Assembly: GCF_001428505.1 (NCBI RefSeq)
Contig: NZ_LMHU01000010.1
Span: forward strand, 62,001-126,000
Origin: Terrabacter sp. Root181
Lineage (GTDB): Bacteria > Actinomycetota > Actinomycetes > Actinomycetales > Dermatophilaceae
Reading direction: 5' to 3'
DNA: 64,000 nucleotides
A program made the position numbers and the translations under genes. Position 1 is the stretch's first letter, and each line of letters starts with the position of its first letter. The notes under the pieces are model-generated. The model worked only from the letters and a program-made list of their open reading frames with translations. It made no database searches and was not told the origin of the DNA. Positions 37,852 through 45,704 of this stretch are shown here, one piece after another.

Positions 37852-39222
37852 GTGAAGTACGCAGAGAACGTCGCCGACCTCGTCGGCAACACGCCCCTGG
37901 TCAAGCTCGGCTCCGTCGTCGCGGACGCGGGGGTGAGGTGCACGGTGCTGGCCAAGGTCGAGTACTTCAACCCCGGCGGCTCGGTGAAGGACCGCATCGC
38001 CCTGCGCATGGTGGAGGCCGCCGAGCGCGACGGCCTGCTCAAGCCGGGTGGCACCATCGTCGAGCCGACGAGCGGCAACACCGGCGTCGGTCTCGCCCTC
38101 GTCGCTCAGCGCCGTGGCTACCACTGCGTGTTCGTCTGCCCCGACAAGGTGAGCCAGGACAAGCGCGACGTGCTCAAGGCCTACGGCGCCGAGGTCGTCG
38201 TCTGCCCGACCGCGGTCGAGCCCGAGCACCCCGACTCCTACTACTCCGTCTCCGACCGGCTCGTGCGCGAGATCGACGGGGCCTGGAAACCGAACCAGTA
38301 CTACAACCCCGAGGGCCCCAACAGCCACTACCTGACGACCGGTCCCGAGATCTGGCGCGACACCGACGGCCGCGTCACGCACTTCGTGGCGGGCGCCGGC
38401 ACGGGCGGCACGATCAGCGGCACCGGCAAGTACCTCAAGGAGGTCAGCGACGGCGCGGTGCGCATCATCGCCGCCGACCCGGAGGGCTCGGTCTACTCCG
38501 GCGGCACGGGCCGCCCGTACCTCGTCGAGGGCGTCGGTGAGGACTTCTGGCCCGGCGCCTACGACCCGTCGGTCGTCGACGAGGTCATCGCCGTCAGCGA
38601 CGCGGACTCGTTCGAGATGACCCGCCGCCTCGCCCGCGAGGAGGGGCTGCTCGTCGGTGGGTCGTGCGGCATGGCCGTCGTCGCCGCCCTGCGCGCCGCG
38701 AAGGACCTGCCCGAGGACGCCGTCATGGTCGTGCTGCTGCCCGACTCCGGACGCGGCTACATGAGCAAGATCTTCAACGACGAGTGGATGCACTCCTACG
38801 GCTTCCTCAACGACCACACCGAGGCCACGGTCGGCTCGGTCCTGCACGGCAAGTCGGGCGACATGCCGGCCCTCGTGCACACGCACCCCAACGAGACGAT
38901 CCGCGACGCGGTGCAGATCCTGCGCGAGTACGGCGTCTCGCAGATGCCGGTCGTCAAGGCCGAGCCGCCCGTCATGTCCGGTGAGGTCGCCGGTTCCGTC
39001 AGCGAGCGGGCCCTGCTGGCAGCGCTGTTCACCGGCCAGGCCCACCTCGCCGACTCCGTCGAGAAGCACATGGAGAACGGCCTTCCCCTCGTCGGTGCCG
39101 GCTCGCCGGTGTCGGCGGCCCGCAAGGAGCTCGAGGAGTCCGATGCGATCCTCGTCGTCGAGGACGGCAAGCCGATCGGTGTGCTGACGCGCGCTGACCT
39201 GCTCGGCTTCCTCGCCGACTGA
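37852..39222 (+). CDS. cbs: Cystathionine beta-synthase
   Basis: Condenses homocysteine with serine in reverse transsulfuration. 456 residues. The PLP-binding Lys46 is in NPGGSVKDR, SGNTGVGLA binds the substrate, and GTGGTISGTG is the phosphate loop. The C-terminal ~130 residues form a CBS-domain pair (VREYGVSQMPVVKAEPP, DAILVVEDGKPIGVLTRADL), as in the actinobacterial enzyme. The GTG start directly after a TAGGAT box implies a leaderless mRNA. No cystathionine lyase is next to it. Confidence 0.95.
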   Translation: MKYAENVADLVGNTPLVKLGSVVADAGVRCTVLAKVEYFNPGGSVKDRIALRMVEAAERDGLLKPGGTIVEPTSGNTGVGLALVAQRRGYHCVFVCPDKVSQDKRDVLKAYGAEVVVCPTAVEPEHPDSYYSVSDRLVREIDGAWKPNQYYNPEGPNSHYLTTGPEIWRDTDGRVTHFVAGAGTGGTISGTGKYLKEVSDGAVRIIAADPEGSVYSGGTGRPYLVEGVGEDFWPGAYDPSVVDEVIAVSDADSFEMTRRLAREEGLLVGGSCGMAVVAALRAAKDLPEDAVMVVLLPDSGRGYMSKIFNDEWMHSYGFLNDHTEATVGSVLHGKSGDMPALVHTHPNETIRDAVQILREYGVSQMPVVKAEPPVMSGEVAGSVSERALLAALFTGQAHLADSVEKHMENGLPLVGAGSPVSAARKELEESDAILVVEDGKPIGVLTRADLLGFLAD

Positions 39223-39245
39223 TCCTCGTCAGGCGCTGCCTGAGA

Positions 39246-39300
39246 GCACGTATGCCGCTGGGCTCGCTTCTCGTGGAAGCGAGCCCAGCGGCATACGTGC
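39246..39300. terminator. Very strong bidirectional terminator after cbs
   Basis: A perfect 25-bp stem with a 5-nt loop TCGTG lies between cbs and a convergent gene. Both arms contain GTATGCC/GGCATAC near the stem base. It is the longest perfect terminator hairpin in the window. Confidence 0.92.
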
Positions 39301-39315
39301 GAAAAGCCTGGTGGG

Positions 39316-39888
39316 TCAGGCGTCCTGGGCTGCCTTGGCGCTGGCCTTCTTGGCCTGCTTGTACTCCCGCACCTTGATGAGTGAGTCGGCGTCGACGACG
39401 TCGGCCACCGAGCGGTAGCCGTCGAGCGCGTAGTCGCCGGCGACGGCCTCCCAGCCCTCCGGACGGACGCCGAGCTGCTTGGCGAGCAGGGCCACGAAGA
39501 TCTGGGCCTTCTGCTTGCCGAAGCCCGGCAGCTCCTGGACACGAGCGAAGAGCTCCTTGCCGGTGGTCGCCTCGGTCCACAGCCGGGTGACGTCACCGTC
39601 GTAGCGGCTCTCGACGAGGGCAGCGAGCTCCTGCAGGCGCGCGGCCATGGAGCCGGGGAAGCGGTGGATCGCGGGCGGCGTGCTGGCCATGGCCTTGAAG
39701 GCCTCGGGATCGGCGGCCGCGATCGCCGCGGGGTCGAGCGTGCCGAAGCGGCTCAGCACCTTGTATCCGCCCCGGAAGGCGTGCTCCATGCCGTACTGCT
39801 GGTCGAGCATCATCCCGACGACGACGGCGAACGGGTACTCGTCGAGGACCTGGTCAGCGGCTGGTTCGTTGGCGATCTGGAAGCCCAT
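39316..39888 (-). CDS. HhH-GPD family base-excision repair protein
   Basis: 190 residues, a compact version of the helix-hairpin-helix DNA glycosylase fold. FAVVVGMMLDQQYGMEHAF is the first conserved helix pair and LPGFGKQKAQIFVALLAK the hairpin motif. The usual iron-sulfur Cys cluster of Nth/MutY is absent. The family is common and uncharacterised in actinobacteria; it may excise damaged bases or only bind DNA. It ends with a Lys/Ala-rich tail. Confidence 0.85.
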   Translation of the reverse strand: MGFQIANEPAADQVLDEYPFAVVVGMMLDQQYGMEHAFRGGYKVLSRFGTLDPAAIAAADPEAFKAMASTPPAIHRFPGSMAARLQELAALVESRYDGDVTRLWTEATTGKELFARVQELPGFGKQKAQIFVALLAKQLGVRPEGWEAVAGDYALDGYRSVADVVDADSLIKVREYKQAKKASAKAAQDA

Positions 39889-39919
39889 GCAGGCATGCTC
39901 TCACGCGGGTCCCGGCCGG

Positions 39920-40573
39920 TCAGCCCGCCGGGACCGCGACCCAGGACGAGGGTCCGGCGGCGAGGCTGCCGGCGCCAGACGTCAGGGCTCCGACGAGGCC
40001 ACGGACGGAGTCCTGCGTGCCCGGCTCGACGGCGAGCCCGAGGACGAGCCCCGTGGCGCCCCAGGCGGTCGACGTGACGGCGCAGCCGGGGTGTCCACGC
40101 AGCGCGTTCTCGAGGCGTGGCCCGTCGGCGCCCGTGACGGTCACGACGAGTCCTTCGCGCAGCTCGTAGGTCACCACGGTGGCGGCGTCGACGGCGGTGG
40201 AGACGGCGTCGCCGTAGGCCCGGATGAGGCCTCCGGTGCCGAGCAGGGTGCCGCCGAACCATCGTGTGACGACGGCCACGACGTCGGTGAGCCCGCGGCC
40301 GCGCAGCACGTCGAGCATCGGCGCACCCGCCGTCCCGGAGGGCTCGCCGTCGTCGTTGCTGCGCAGGGTCGCGCCGTCGGGCCCGAGCACGAAGGCCGTG
40401 CAGTGGTGCCGGGCGTCGCGGCTGCGCGCCCGCACCTGGTCGACGAAGGCGCGCGCCGACTCCTCCGTCGCCGCGGGCGCCAGGTCGCAGACGAAGCGCG
40501 AGCGCTTGACCTCGAGCTCGGCGGAGGCGGGCGACGCGAGGGTCAGGTAGCGACGTGGCGGGCGCAGCGGCAT
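39920..40573 (-). CDS. IMPACT (YigZ) family protein
   Basis: 217 residues. ELEVKRSRFVCDLAPAATEE, HHCTAFVLGPDG, SNDDGEPSGTAGAPML and VTRWFGGTLLGTGGLIRAYG are the conserved blocks of the YigZ/IMPACT family, linked in eukaryotes to control of translation initiation kinases and in bacteria of unknown role. ATG 40573 has GAGGAAGG just upstream. It is 31 bases from the HhH-GPD gene and likely in one operon with it. Confidence 0.92.
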   Translation of the reverse strand: MPLRPPRRYLTLASPASAELEVKRSRFVCDLAPAATEESARAFVDQVRARSRDARHHCTAFVLGPDGATLRSNDDGEPSGTAGAPMLDVLRGRGLTDVVAVVTRWFGGTLLGTGGLIRAYGDAVSTAVDAATVVTYELREGLVVTVTGADGPRLENALRGHPGCAVTSTAWGATGLVLGLAVEPGTQDSVRGLVGALTSGAGSLAAGPSSWVAVPAG

Positions 40574-40697
40574 ACCTTCCTCGGGCGGCGGGTGGGACGC
40601 TCCGAGTATGCCGGGCGGCCGGGGAGGGCTCCCCGTTGCACGAGGCGCGGCCGTCGGGTGAGGATGGGCCCGGTTTGCCGGGGTGAAGGGGAGATCC

Positions 40698-41216
40698 GTG
40701 TTCTCGAAGGGTGCTGACGTCGACGCGCTGCGCGACTCGGCGGGTCGGATGGCGTCGTTCGGACGCGAGGTCGACGTCGTCCGTGCGCGCGGACAGCGTG
40801 CGGTGTCCGCGATGCAGCGCGTGTGGCAGGGCCCGGACCTGCAACAGCTCGTCGAGCGCTGGCGCCGGGTCGAGCACGACCTGACCCGCATCAGCTCCGA
40901 GCTCGACCGGCTGTCCAGGCGCCTGCACGACAACGCCGATCTCCAGCACCGGTCGAGCGGCACGTCCGCGGGGTCGGGTGGTTGGCACCACGTCGGCGGC
41001 GGTGGCGCTCCGGCGGGCGGCGGACCGGGCGGCGGGCGGCCGCTCGTCACGCCCGGCGTGCCGCAGCCGCTGCACGGGGTGGGCGGGAGCCACTGGATCG
41101 GCACTGTCGACGGTGCGGGTGCGGCGGTCGCGCCCCTGGACGCCACCTACGGGCCGCTCCTGCCGGCGGGTGTGCCGGCCGCCGCCGCCCACGGGCTGGG
41201 CCTGCCGATCCACTGA
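40698..41216 (+). CDS. WXG100-like small protein with Gly/Pro-rich tail
   Basis: 172 residues. The N-terminal ~85 residues are two charged helices joined by VWQGPD (W43-Q-G45), the hairpin motif of WXG100/ESAT-6-like proteins (AVSAMQRVWQGPDLQQLVER). The rest is Gly/His/Pro-rich and low complexity. WXG100 proteins are usually type VII substrates or partners, but no ESX gene is nearby. GTG 40698 follows GAAGGGGAG at normal spacing and is preferred over the in-frame GTG 40683. Function is unknown. Confidence 0.72.
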   Translation: MFSKGADVDALRDSAGRMASFGREVDVVRARGQRAVSAMQRVWQGPDLQQLVERWRRVEHDLTRISSELDRLSRRLHDNADLQHRSSGTSAGSGGWHHVGGGGAPAGGGPGGGRPLVTPGVPQPLHGVGGSHWIGTVDGAGAAVAPLDATYGPLLPAGVPAAAAHGLGLPIH

Positions 41217-41300
41217 GCGCCACGCCGCTGGCACGACACCGCGGCACGCCCGGGCGTGGGCCACCCGGGGCCGCGGCGGTCCGGCTGAGAGACTGGCGGC

Positions 41301-41666
41301 ATGCACCCGTTCGCAGTGGCCCTCGGCGGCGCCGTGGGCACGCTGCTCCGGCTGCTCCTGACGGTGGGCGGCGACCACGGGGGCGGTTGGGACCCGCGCA
41401 TCAGCGTCATCAACGTCGTCGGCGCGTTCCTCCTCGGCCTGCTCGTCCGCCTTCCCGTGAAACCCCGCCTGCGCTCGATGCTCGGCTCCGGCGGGCTCGG
41501 GTCGCTGACGTCCTTCTCCGCGCTCAGCATCGCCTTCGTCGACGGCACCCCGGGGTATGCCGTCGCGCTCGGCCTGCTGACGAGCATCGTCTTCGGGGTG
41601 GCCGCGGCCGCGCTGGGCATGTGGTCGGGCGGTCTGCTCACCGCCGCCGAGCGGGAGACCGCGTGA
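41301..41666 (+). CDS. crcB: CrcB/Fluc fluoride channel subunit 1
   Basis: 121 residues, four membrane helices. GGAVGTLLRLLL (helix 1), INVVGAFLLGLLVR (helix 2, with the conserved Asn) and GSLTSFSALSIA (channel motif) are present. Fluc channels expel fluoride as dimers; paired genes often form heterodimers. The second subunit follows with a 4-base overlap. Fluoride specificity is known for the family. Confidence 0.93.
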   Translation: MHPFAVALGGAVGTLLRLLLTVGGDHGGGWDPRISVINVVGAFLLGLLVRLPVKPRLRSMLGSGGLGSLTSFSALSIAFVDGTPGYAVALGLLTSIVFGVAAAALGMWSGGLLTAAERETA

Positions 41667-42028
41667 GCTCGGTCGCGTGGTGGGGCTGGGTGCTCGCCGT
41701 GGGGGCCGGCTCGACCGGGGCGCTGCTGCGCACGTGGCTCGTGCGCACGCTGTCGAAGCGCCCGCTGCCCTTCGGGGTGCTCGCCGCGAACGTCGTCGCA
41801 TCGGTCGTCGGCGGGGTCGTCGTCGCCGACCGCGTCGAGCTCGGCCCGACGTGGACGCTCGTCGTCATCGGCGGCTTCTGCGGCGGTCTGTCGACGCTGT
41901 CGACCCTGGCGGCCGACACCGTGGAGCTGTGGCTCGAGAACCGGCGCCGTGACGCCGTGGGCAACGTCGCCGCCAACGTCGCGCTCGGCTTGTTCGCAGC
42001 CTGGGGCGCGTGGGCGTTCGTCAGCTGA
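41663..42028 (+). CDS. crcB: CrcB/Fluc fluoride channel subunit 2
   Basis: 121 residues, four helices. AGSTGALLRTWLV, AANVVASVVGGVVV and GGFCGGLSTLSTLAADTVEL give the family blocks, the last being the channel Phe/Ser-Thr region. GTG 41663 overlaps the stop of the first crcB gene. Its 3' end overlaps the convergent sirohydrochlorin chelatase by 8 bases. Confidence 0.93.
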   Translation: MSSVAWWGWVLAVGAGSTGALLRTWLVRTLSKRPLPFGVLAANVVASVVGGVVVADRVELGPTWTLVVIGGFCGGLSTLSTLAADTVELWLENRRRDAVGNVAANVALGLFAAWGAWAFVS

Positions 42029-42710
42029 GGTAGCGCTCGACGACGACGTCGACGAGGGCGTCGGGTGCGGGTTCGTGGGGCAGCAGCAGCGGGGGAGTGA
42101 CGACGTCGGCGCCGGACCTGCCGGCGAGATCGGCGAAGAACCCGGGGGCGAGCAGGTAGGTCGCGACGACGACCCGCCGACCCGGGATCCGCTGCGCCGC
42201 AACGGCATCGGCCAGCGTCGGCTGCGCGGCGGAGAGGTAGCCCGCCACGACGGGGCGCTCGAAGATCCGCGCGAGAGCGGCGGCCACGCGTTCGCAGTCG
42301 GCGACCGCGGAGGACTGCGACGACCCGGCGGCGCCGAGCACCACGACGTCGTCGTCACGCAGGCCGGCAGCGACGAGACGGTCGCGCAGCAGATCGGCGA
42401 GTCGGTCGTCGGGCCCGAGAGCGGGGGCGACGGTCGTGCCGGGCACGGCGTCGGCGGCCTCCGCCAGGTCGACGTAGACGTGGTAGCCCGCAGAGAGGAG
42501 CAGCGGCACCAGCCGGGCGGGGGCGTCGCCCTGCAACGAGGACAGCACGGCGGCCGGGTCCGGTGGCTGCACGTCGACGAACGCCGCCCGGACCGTGAGA
42601 TCCGGGCGCCGGGCGGCGACCGCCGCGACCAGGCTGCCGATCGCCGACCGGCCGGCGGCCGACGACGTGCCGTGGGCCACGGCCACGAGCACGGGCGCTG
42701 GGCTGGTCAT
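42021..42710 (-). CDS. Sirohydrochlorin chelatase (SirB/CbiX type)
   Basis: 229 residues. The start VLVAVAHGTSSAAGRSAI carries the metal-binding His13, and LLSAGYHVYVDL the second His, matching the two-domain SirB/CbiX family that inserts iron (siroheme) or cobalt. Here iron is likely, because siroheme is needed by the neighbouring NirB. Mycobacterium has the same pairing (Rv0259c next to Rv0260c). It is divergent from the SUMT gene across a GlnR-like site. Confidence 0.92.
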   Translation of the reverse strand: MTSPAPVLVAVAHGTSSAAGRSAIGSLVAAVAARRPDLTVRAAFVDVQPPDPAAVLSSLQGDAPARLVPLLLSAGYHVYVDLAEAADAVPGTTVAPALGPDDRLADLLRDRLVAAGLRDDDVVVLGAAGSSQSSAVADCERVAAALARIFERPVVAGYLSAAQPTLADAVAAQRIPGRRVVVATYLLAPGFFADLAGRSGADVVTPPLLLPHEPAPDALVDVVVERYLS

Positions 42711-42814
42711 GGCCTCACTCTGTCAGGTCCGCGACGGTCGCCGGCGCCCCGACCGGCCCGGCGGGGACGCGTCCACGCGACCGCACCGCACGCGTACGAC
42801 CGGGTGAGCCGGTC

Positions 42815-42852
42815 GTTACCGGGCCATCGCGGGACGGAAACGCTGACGAAAC
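42815..42852. promoter_or_regulatory. GlnR-like half-site array between sirB and SUMT genes
   Basis: GTTAC (42815-42819), ATCGC (42826), GAAAC (42837-42841) and GAAAC (42848-42852) are spaced exactly 6 nt apart. This is the GTnAC-n6-GAAAC layout of actinobacterial GlnR boxes, with the second half-site decayed. It fits nitrogen control of siroheme and nitrate genes. Confidence 0.6.
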
Positions 42853-42908
42853 ACGCGCTTCCTACCGTGGGACCCGACGTGGAACGCGAGCTGCGACGGG
42901 AGGCCGCC

Positions 42909-43937
42909 GTGCTGATCGAGACCGACCTGACGGGACTTCCCGTGCTCGTCGTGGGGCCTCCGGGCCTCACGGCCGCCGTCGTGCGTCGTCACGAGCGAGC
43001 CGGGGCCGTGGTGACGGTGGCCGCCTCGCCGCGTGACGTGACGACGCAGGTGTGCGCCCGCGTGCGGCTCGCCGTCCTCGTCGGGCCGGCGTCGACGTGG
43101 GTCACGGTCCGCGACTCGCTCGCGGGCCGGTGCCCCGTCGTCACCGAGCCGGTCCCGGATGCGCCCCGGGGCCGGGTCGTCCTCGTCGGTGCGGGTCCCG
43201 GGGGTCTCGAGCTGCTCACGCTCGCCGGGATCCGCGCCCTCGCGGAGGCCGACGTCGTGCTCACCGACCGGCTCGCCGAGGTGGGCGATCTCGCCCGACT
43301 CGCGCCCGGGGCCGAGGTGGTCGACGTGGGCAAGCGACCCGGACACCATGCCGTGCCCCAGGACGAGATCGAGCGCCTCATGGTCCAGCGCGCGCTCGCC
43401 GGCCTCACGGTCGTGCGGCTCAAGGGTGGCGACCCCTACGTCTTCGGACGTGGCGGCGAGGAGGTCGCGGCCGCCGTGGAGGCCGGGCTGCCGGTGACGG
43501 TCGTGCCGGGGGTCTCGTCTGCGGTCGGCGTGCCCGGGAGTGCCGGCATACCGGTGACCCACCGCGGCGTCAGCCACGTCTTCACCGTCGTCTCGGGGCA
43601 CGTCCCGCTCGAGCCCGAGCAGGCACGCTCACTCGCGGGGCTGGGGGGCACGGTCGTCTTCCTCATGGGCATGCACAACCTCGTCCCACTGACGACGGCC
43701 CTGACGCGAGCCGGGCTCGACGCCGACACCCCCGCCGCGGTCGTGGAGCGCGGCTTCTCACCCGACCAGCGCAGCGTCGTCGGGACCCTCGCCACCCTGC
43801 CCGACCTCGCGGCACGGGCCGGCGCCGCCTCGCCCTCGGTCATCGTCGTCGGCGAGGTCGTGCGCCAGTCCGCCGTGTGGGCTCGCCGCGTCGGGACCGG
43901 GTCCTTCGACGGGCTCGCGACGGGCGTCGTGGCGTGA
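42909..43937 (+). CDS. cobA: Uroporphyrinogen-III C-methyltransferase (SUMT)
   Basis: 342 residues. An N-terminal ~85-residue Rossmann-like part (LPVLVVGPPGLTAAVVRRHE) resembles a cut-down CysG dehydrogenase domain. The methyltransferase follows with VLVGAGPGGLELLTLAGIRA, VVRLKGGDPYVFGRGGEE and VVPGVSSAVGVPGSAGIPVTHR. It methylates uroporphyrinogen III twice on the way to siroheme. GTG 42909 has GGGAGG 5-6 nt upstream; GTG 42867 and 42879 are in frame. It overlaps the regulator gene by 4 bases, so the two are coupled. Confidence 0.93.
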   Translation: MLIETDLTGLPVLVVGPPGLTAAVVRRHERAGAVVTVAASPRDVTTQVCARVRLAVLVGPASTWVTVRDSLAGRCPVVTEPVPDAPRGRVVLVGAGPGGLELLTLAGIRALAEADVVLTDRLAEVGDLARLAPGAEVVDVGKRPGHHAVPQDEIERLMVQRALAGLTVVRLKGGDPYVFGRGGEEVAAAVEAGLPVTVVPGVSSAVGVPGSAGIPVTHRGVSHVFTVVSGHVPLEPEQARSLAGLGGTVVFLMGMHNLVPLTTALTRAGLDADTPAAVVERGFSPDQRSVVGTLATLPDLAARAGAASPSVIVVGEVVRQSAVWARRVGTGSFDGLATGVVA

Positions 43938-45229
43938 GCGAGCCCACCGCGCCGACCGAGCCGACCGCCGCGCCCGCCGCGCCCGCCGCGCCCGCCGCGC
44001 CCGCCGCGCCCGCCGCGCCCGCCGCGCCCGCCGGACCCGCGCGGGCCGCAGGTGTCGCGGGTCGGAGCCACCCGCGTACGGCCTGGTCTGCCGAGCTGAC
44101 GGGTCCCGACACCGACGCCGCCCGCGTGGACTCCACGGGGCCGGTGCTCGACGGCTTCCGGATCGCCGTCACCTCGGACCGGCGGTCCGGCGACCTCATC
44201 GACGCCTTCGTGCGCCGTGGTGCCGAGGTGCTCCACGCGCCGGCCGTGCGCATCGCACCCGTCGACGAGGACGAGATCCTCATCGGCGACACCCGCGCCG
44301 TCATCGAGAGCCGGCCCGACGTCGTCATCGTCACGACGGCGTACGGCTTCCGCCGCTGGGTCGAGGCCGCGGACGCGGCAGGGCTCGGTGAGGACCTGGC
44401 GCGCACGCTCGACCACGCGCGCATCATCGTCCGCGGGCCCAAGGCGCGCGGCGCCGTCCGCGCGGCGGATCACGACGACGACGGCATCGCCGACGACGAG
44501 CGCACCGCGTCGACCGTGGGGCTGGCCCTCGAGGGCGGCGTCGTCGGGCGGCGCGTCGCCGTGCAGCTGCACGGCCACGAGGACGTCGAGCAGCTCGAGC
44601 GGCTGCGTTCAGCCGGGGCGACGGTGCTGACGGTGGCGCCCTACCGCTGGGTGCGGCCGACGGACGAGAGCCGGCTCGGACGTCTCGTCGCGGCGGTCGC
44701 GGCGCGTGAGGTCGACGTCGTCACGTTCACGTCGGCGCCCGCGGTCGACGGACTCGTCTCTGCCGCAGCGCAGCTCGGCATGGACGGCGTGCTCGTCGAT
44801 GCCATGCGGTGCGGGGTCACGGCGGCCGCTGTCGGGCCCGTGACGGCTGCGCCGCTGCTCGACCTCGGGGTCACGCCGATCGTGCCCGACCGCTTCCGGA
44901 TGGGGGCGCTCATCCGCACTGTCATCGAGCACCTGACGCTCAACGGTGTCGCCGAGGTGCAGACCGCGCTCGGGCCGCTCGTCGTGCACGGTCGGGTCGT
45001 GACGTTCGGCGGGGAGACGGTCACCCTGGCTCGCGGGCCGCGCGCGATGCTCGCGGCCCTCATGTCCGAGCCGGGCGCGGTGCTGAGTCGCGAGCGGCTG
45101 CTCGACGAGCTGCCCGAGGCCGAGAACGAGCACGCGCTCGACATGGCGGTGAGCCGCCTGCGCTCGGCGCTGCCCGACCGCCATCTCGTCCAGACGGTCG
45201 TGCGACGGGGCTACCGCCTCAACGTGTAG
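43934..45229 (+). CDS. nnaR: HemD-like domain fused to OmpR-type winged helix (NnaR-type nitrate/nitrite regulator)
   Basis: 431 residues. After an Ala/Pro repeat linker (AAP repeats from a 9-bp DNA array) comes a uroporphyrinogen-III synthase fold (about 70-340: FRIAVTSDRRSGDLIDAFVR, VVTFTSAPAVDGLVSAAAQL). A C-terminal OmpR-type winged helix follows (ALGPLVVHGRVVTFGGETV ... ALDMAVSRLRSALPDRHL ... RRGYRLNV). There is no receiver domain. Mycobacterium Rv0260c and NnaR of Streptomyces/M. smegmatis have this build and activate nitrate/nitrite genes with GlnR. Whether the HemD part is catalytic or senses a tetrapyrrole is open. GTG 43934 overlaps the SUMT stop. Confidence 0.85.
   Translation: MSEPTAPTEPTAAPAAPAAPAAPAAPAAPAAPAGPARAAGVAGRSHPRTAWSAELTGPDTDAARVDSTGPVLDGFRIAVTSDRRSGDLIDAFVRRGAEVLHAPAVRIAPVDEDEILIGDTRAVIESRPDVVIVTTAYGFRRWVEAADAAGLGEDLARTLDHARIIVRGPKARGAVRAADHDDDGIADDERTASTVGLALEGGVVGRRVAVQLHGHEDVEQLERLRSAGATVLTVAPYRWVRPTDESRLGRLVAAVAAREVDVVTFTSAPAVDGLVSAAAQLGMDGVLVDAMRCGVTAAAVGPVTAAPLLDLGVTPIVPDRFRMGALIRTVIEHLTLNGVAEVQTALGPLVVHGRVVTFGGETVTLARGPRAMLAALMSEPGAVLSRERLLDELPEAENEHALDMAVSRLRSALPDRHLVQTVVRRGYRLNV
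43967..44033 (+). repeat. 9-bp tandem repeat (GCCCGCCGC) in nnaR
   Basis: About seven copies of GCCCGCCGC encode a PAA linker near the N-terminus of the regulator. Length changes would stay in frame. Confidence 0.9.
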
Positions 45230-45608
45230 CGGCCGACGCCTCGGCGTCGCCGACGATCGCCGGGGCGTGGTCGGCGATCCAGTCCATGAGCGGCACCATC
45301 CGCTCGGCGAGGTCGCTGCCTCGCGCGGTGAGGGAGTACTCGACGTGCGGCGGGACGACGGGCCGGGCGTCGCGGTGGACGAGCCCGTCGGCCTCGAGCA
45401 TGCGCAGGGTCTGGGCGAGCATCTTCTCGCTCACACCTTCGGCGCGACGGCGCAGCTCGCTCCACCGCAGCGGCTCGCCCTCGGCGAGGGCGAGGATGAC
45501 GAGCGTGCCCCACTTGCTCGTGACGTGGTCGAGCACGACGCGGCTGGGGCAGTCGGACGAGAAGACGCCGTCGGGGAAGTGCCGACGCAGGGTGGGACTA
45601 ACCGTCAT
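45219..45608 (-). CDS. HxlR family regulator
   Basis: 129 residues, one winged helix: CPSRVVLDHVTSKWGTLVIL, RWSELRRRAEGVSEKMLAQT and RPVVPPHVEYSLTARGSDL are the family blocks. These regulators often sense quinones or aldehydes. It is divergent from the quinone-reductase-like gene, as ytfH is from qorB in E. coli, with a palindrome in between. Its 3' end overlaps nnaR by 11 bases. Confidence 0.92.
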   Translation of the reverse strand: MTVSPTLRRHFPDGVFSSDCPSRVVLDHVTSKWGTLVILALAEGEPLRWSELRRRAEGVSEKMLAQTLRMLEADGLVHRDARPVVPPHVEYSLTARGSDLAERMVPLMDWIADHAPAIVGDAEASAATR

Positions 45609-45611
45609 GTC

Positions 45612-45636
45612 AGTACCTTACTTCAAAGTGGGTACT
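45612..45636. promoter_or_regulatory. HxlR-type operator between hxlR and the reductase gene
   Basis: AGTACC-TTACTTCAAAGTG-GGTACT is an inverted repeat of the GTAC-TTACTT-CAAAGT-GTAC form seen with HxlR regulators. ACTTC-TGG-GAAGT follows directly downstream. Confidence 0.6.
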
Positions 45637-45704
45637 AACTTCTGGGAAGTATGCACCTGGTGCGGTCGTTCTCGTGGGTGTCAGCCCCACCCGAAAGGAA
45701 CGTC

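Noticed and set aside
41217-41300. Possible fluoride riboswitch before crcB
   Set aside because: GGCTGAGAGACT vaguely resembles the 3' core, but the conserved 5' GG-GATGG block and pseudoknot partners are missing.
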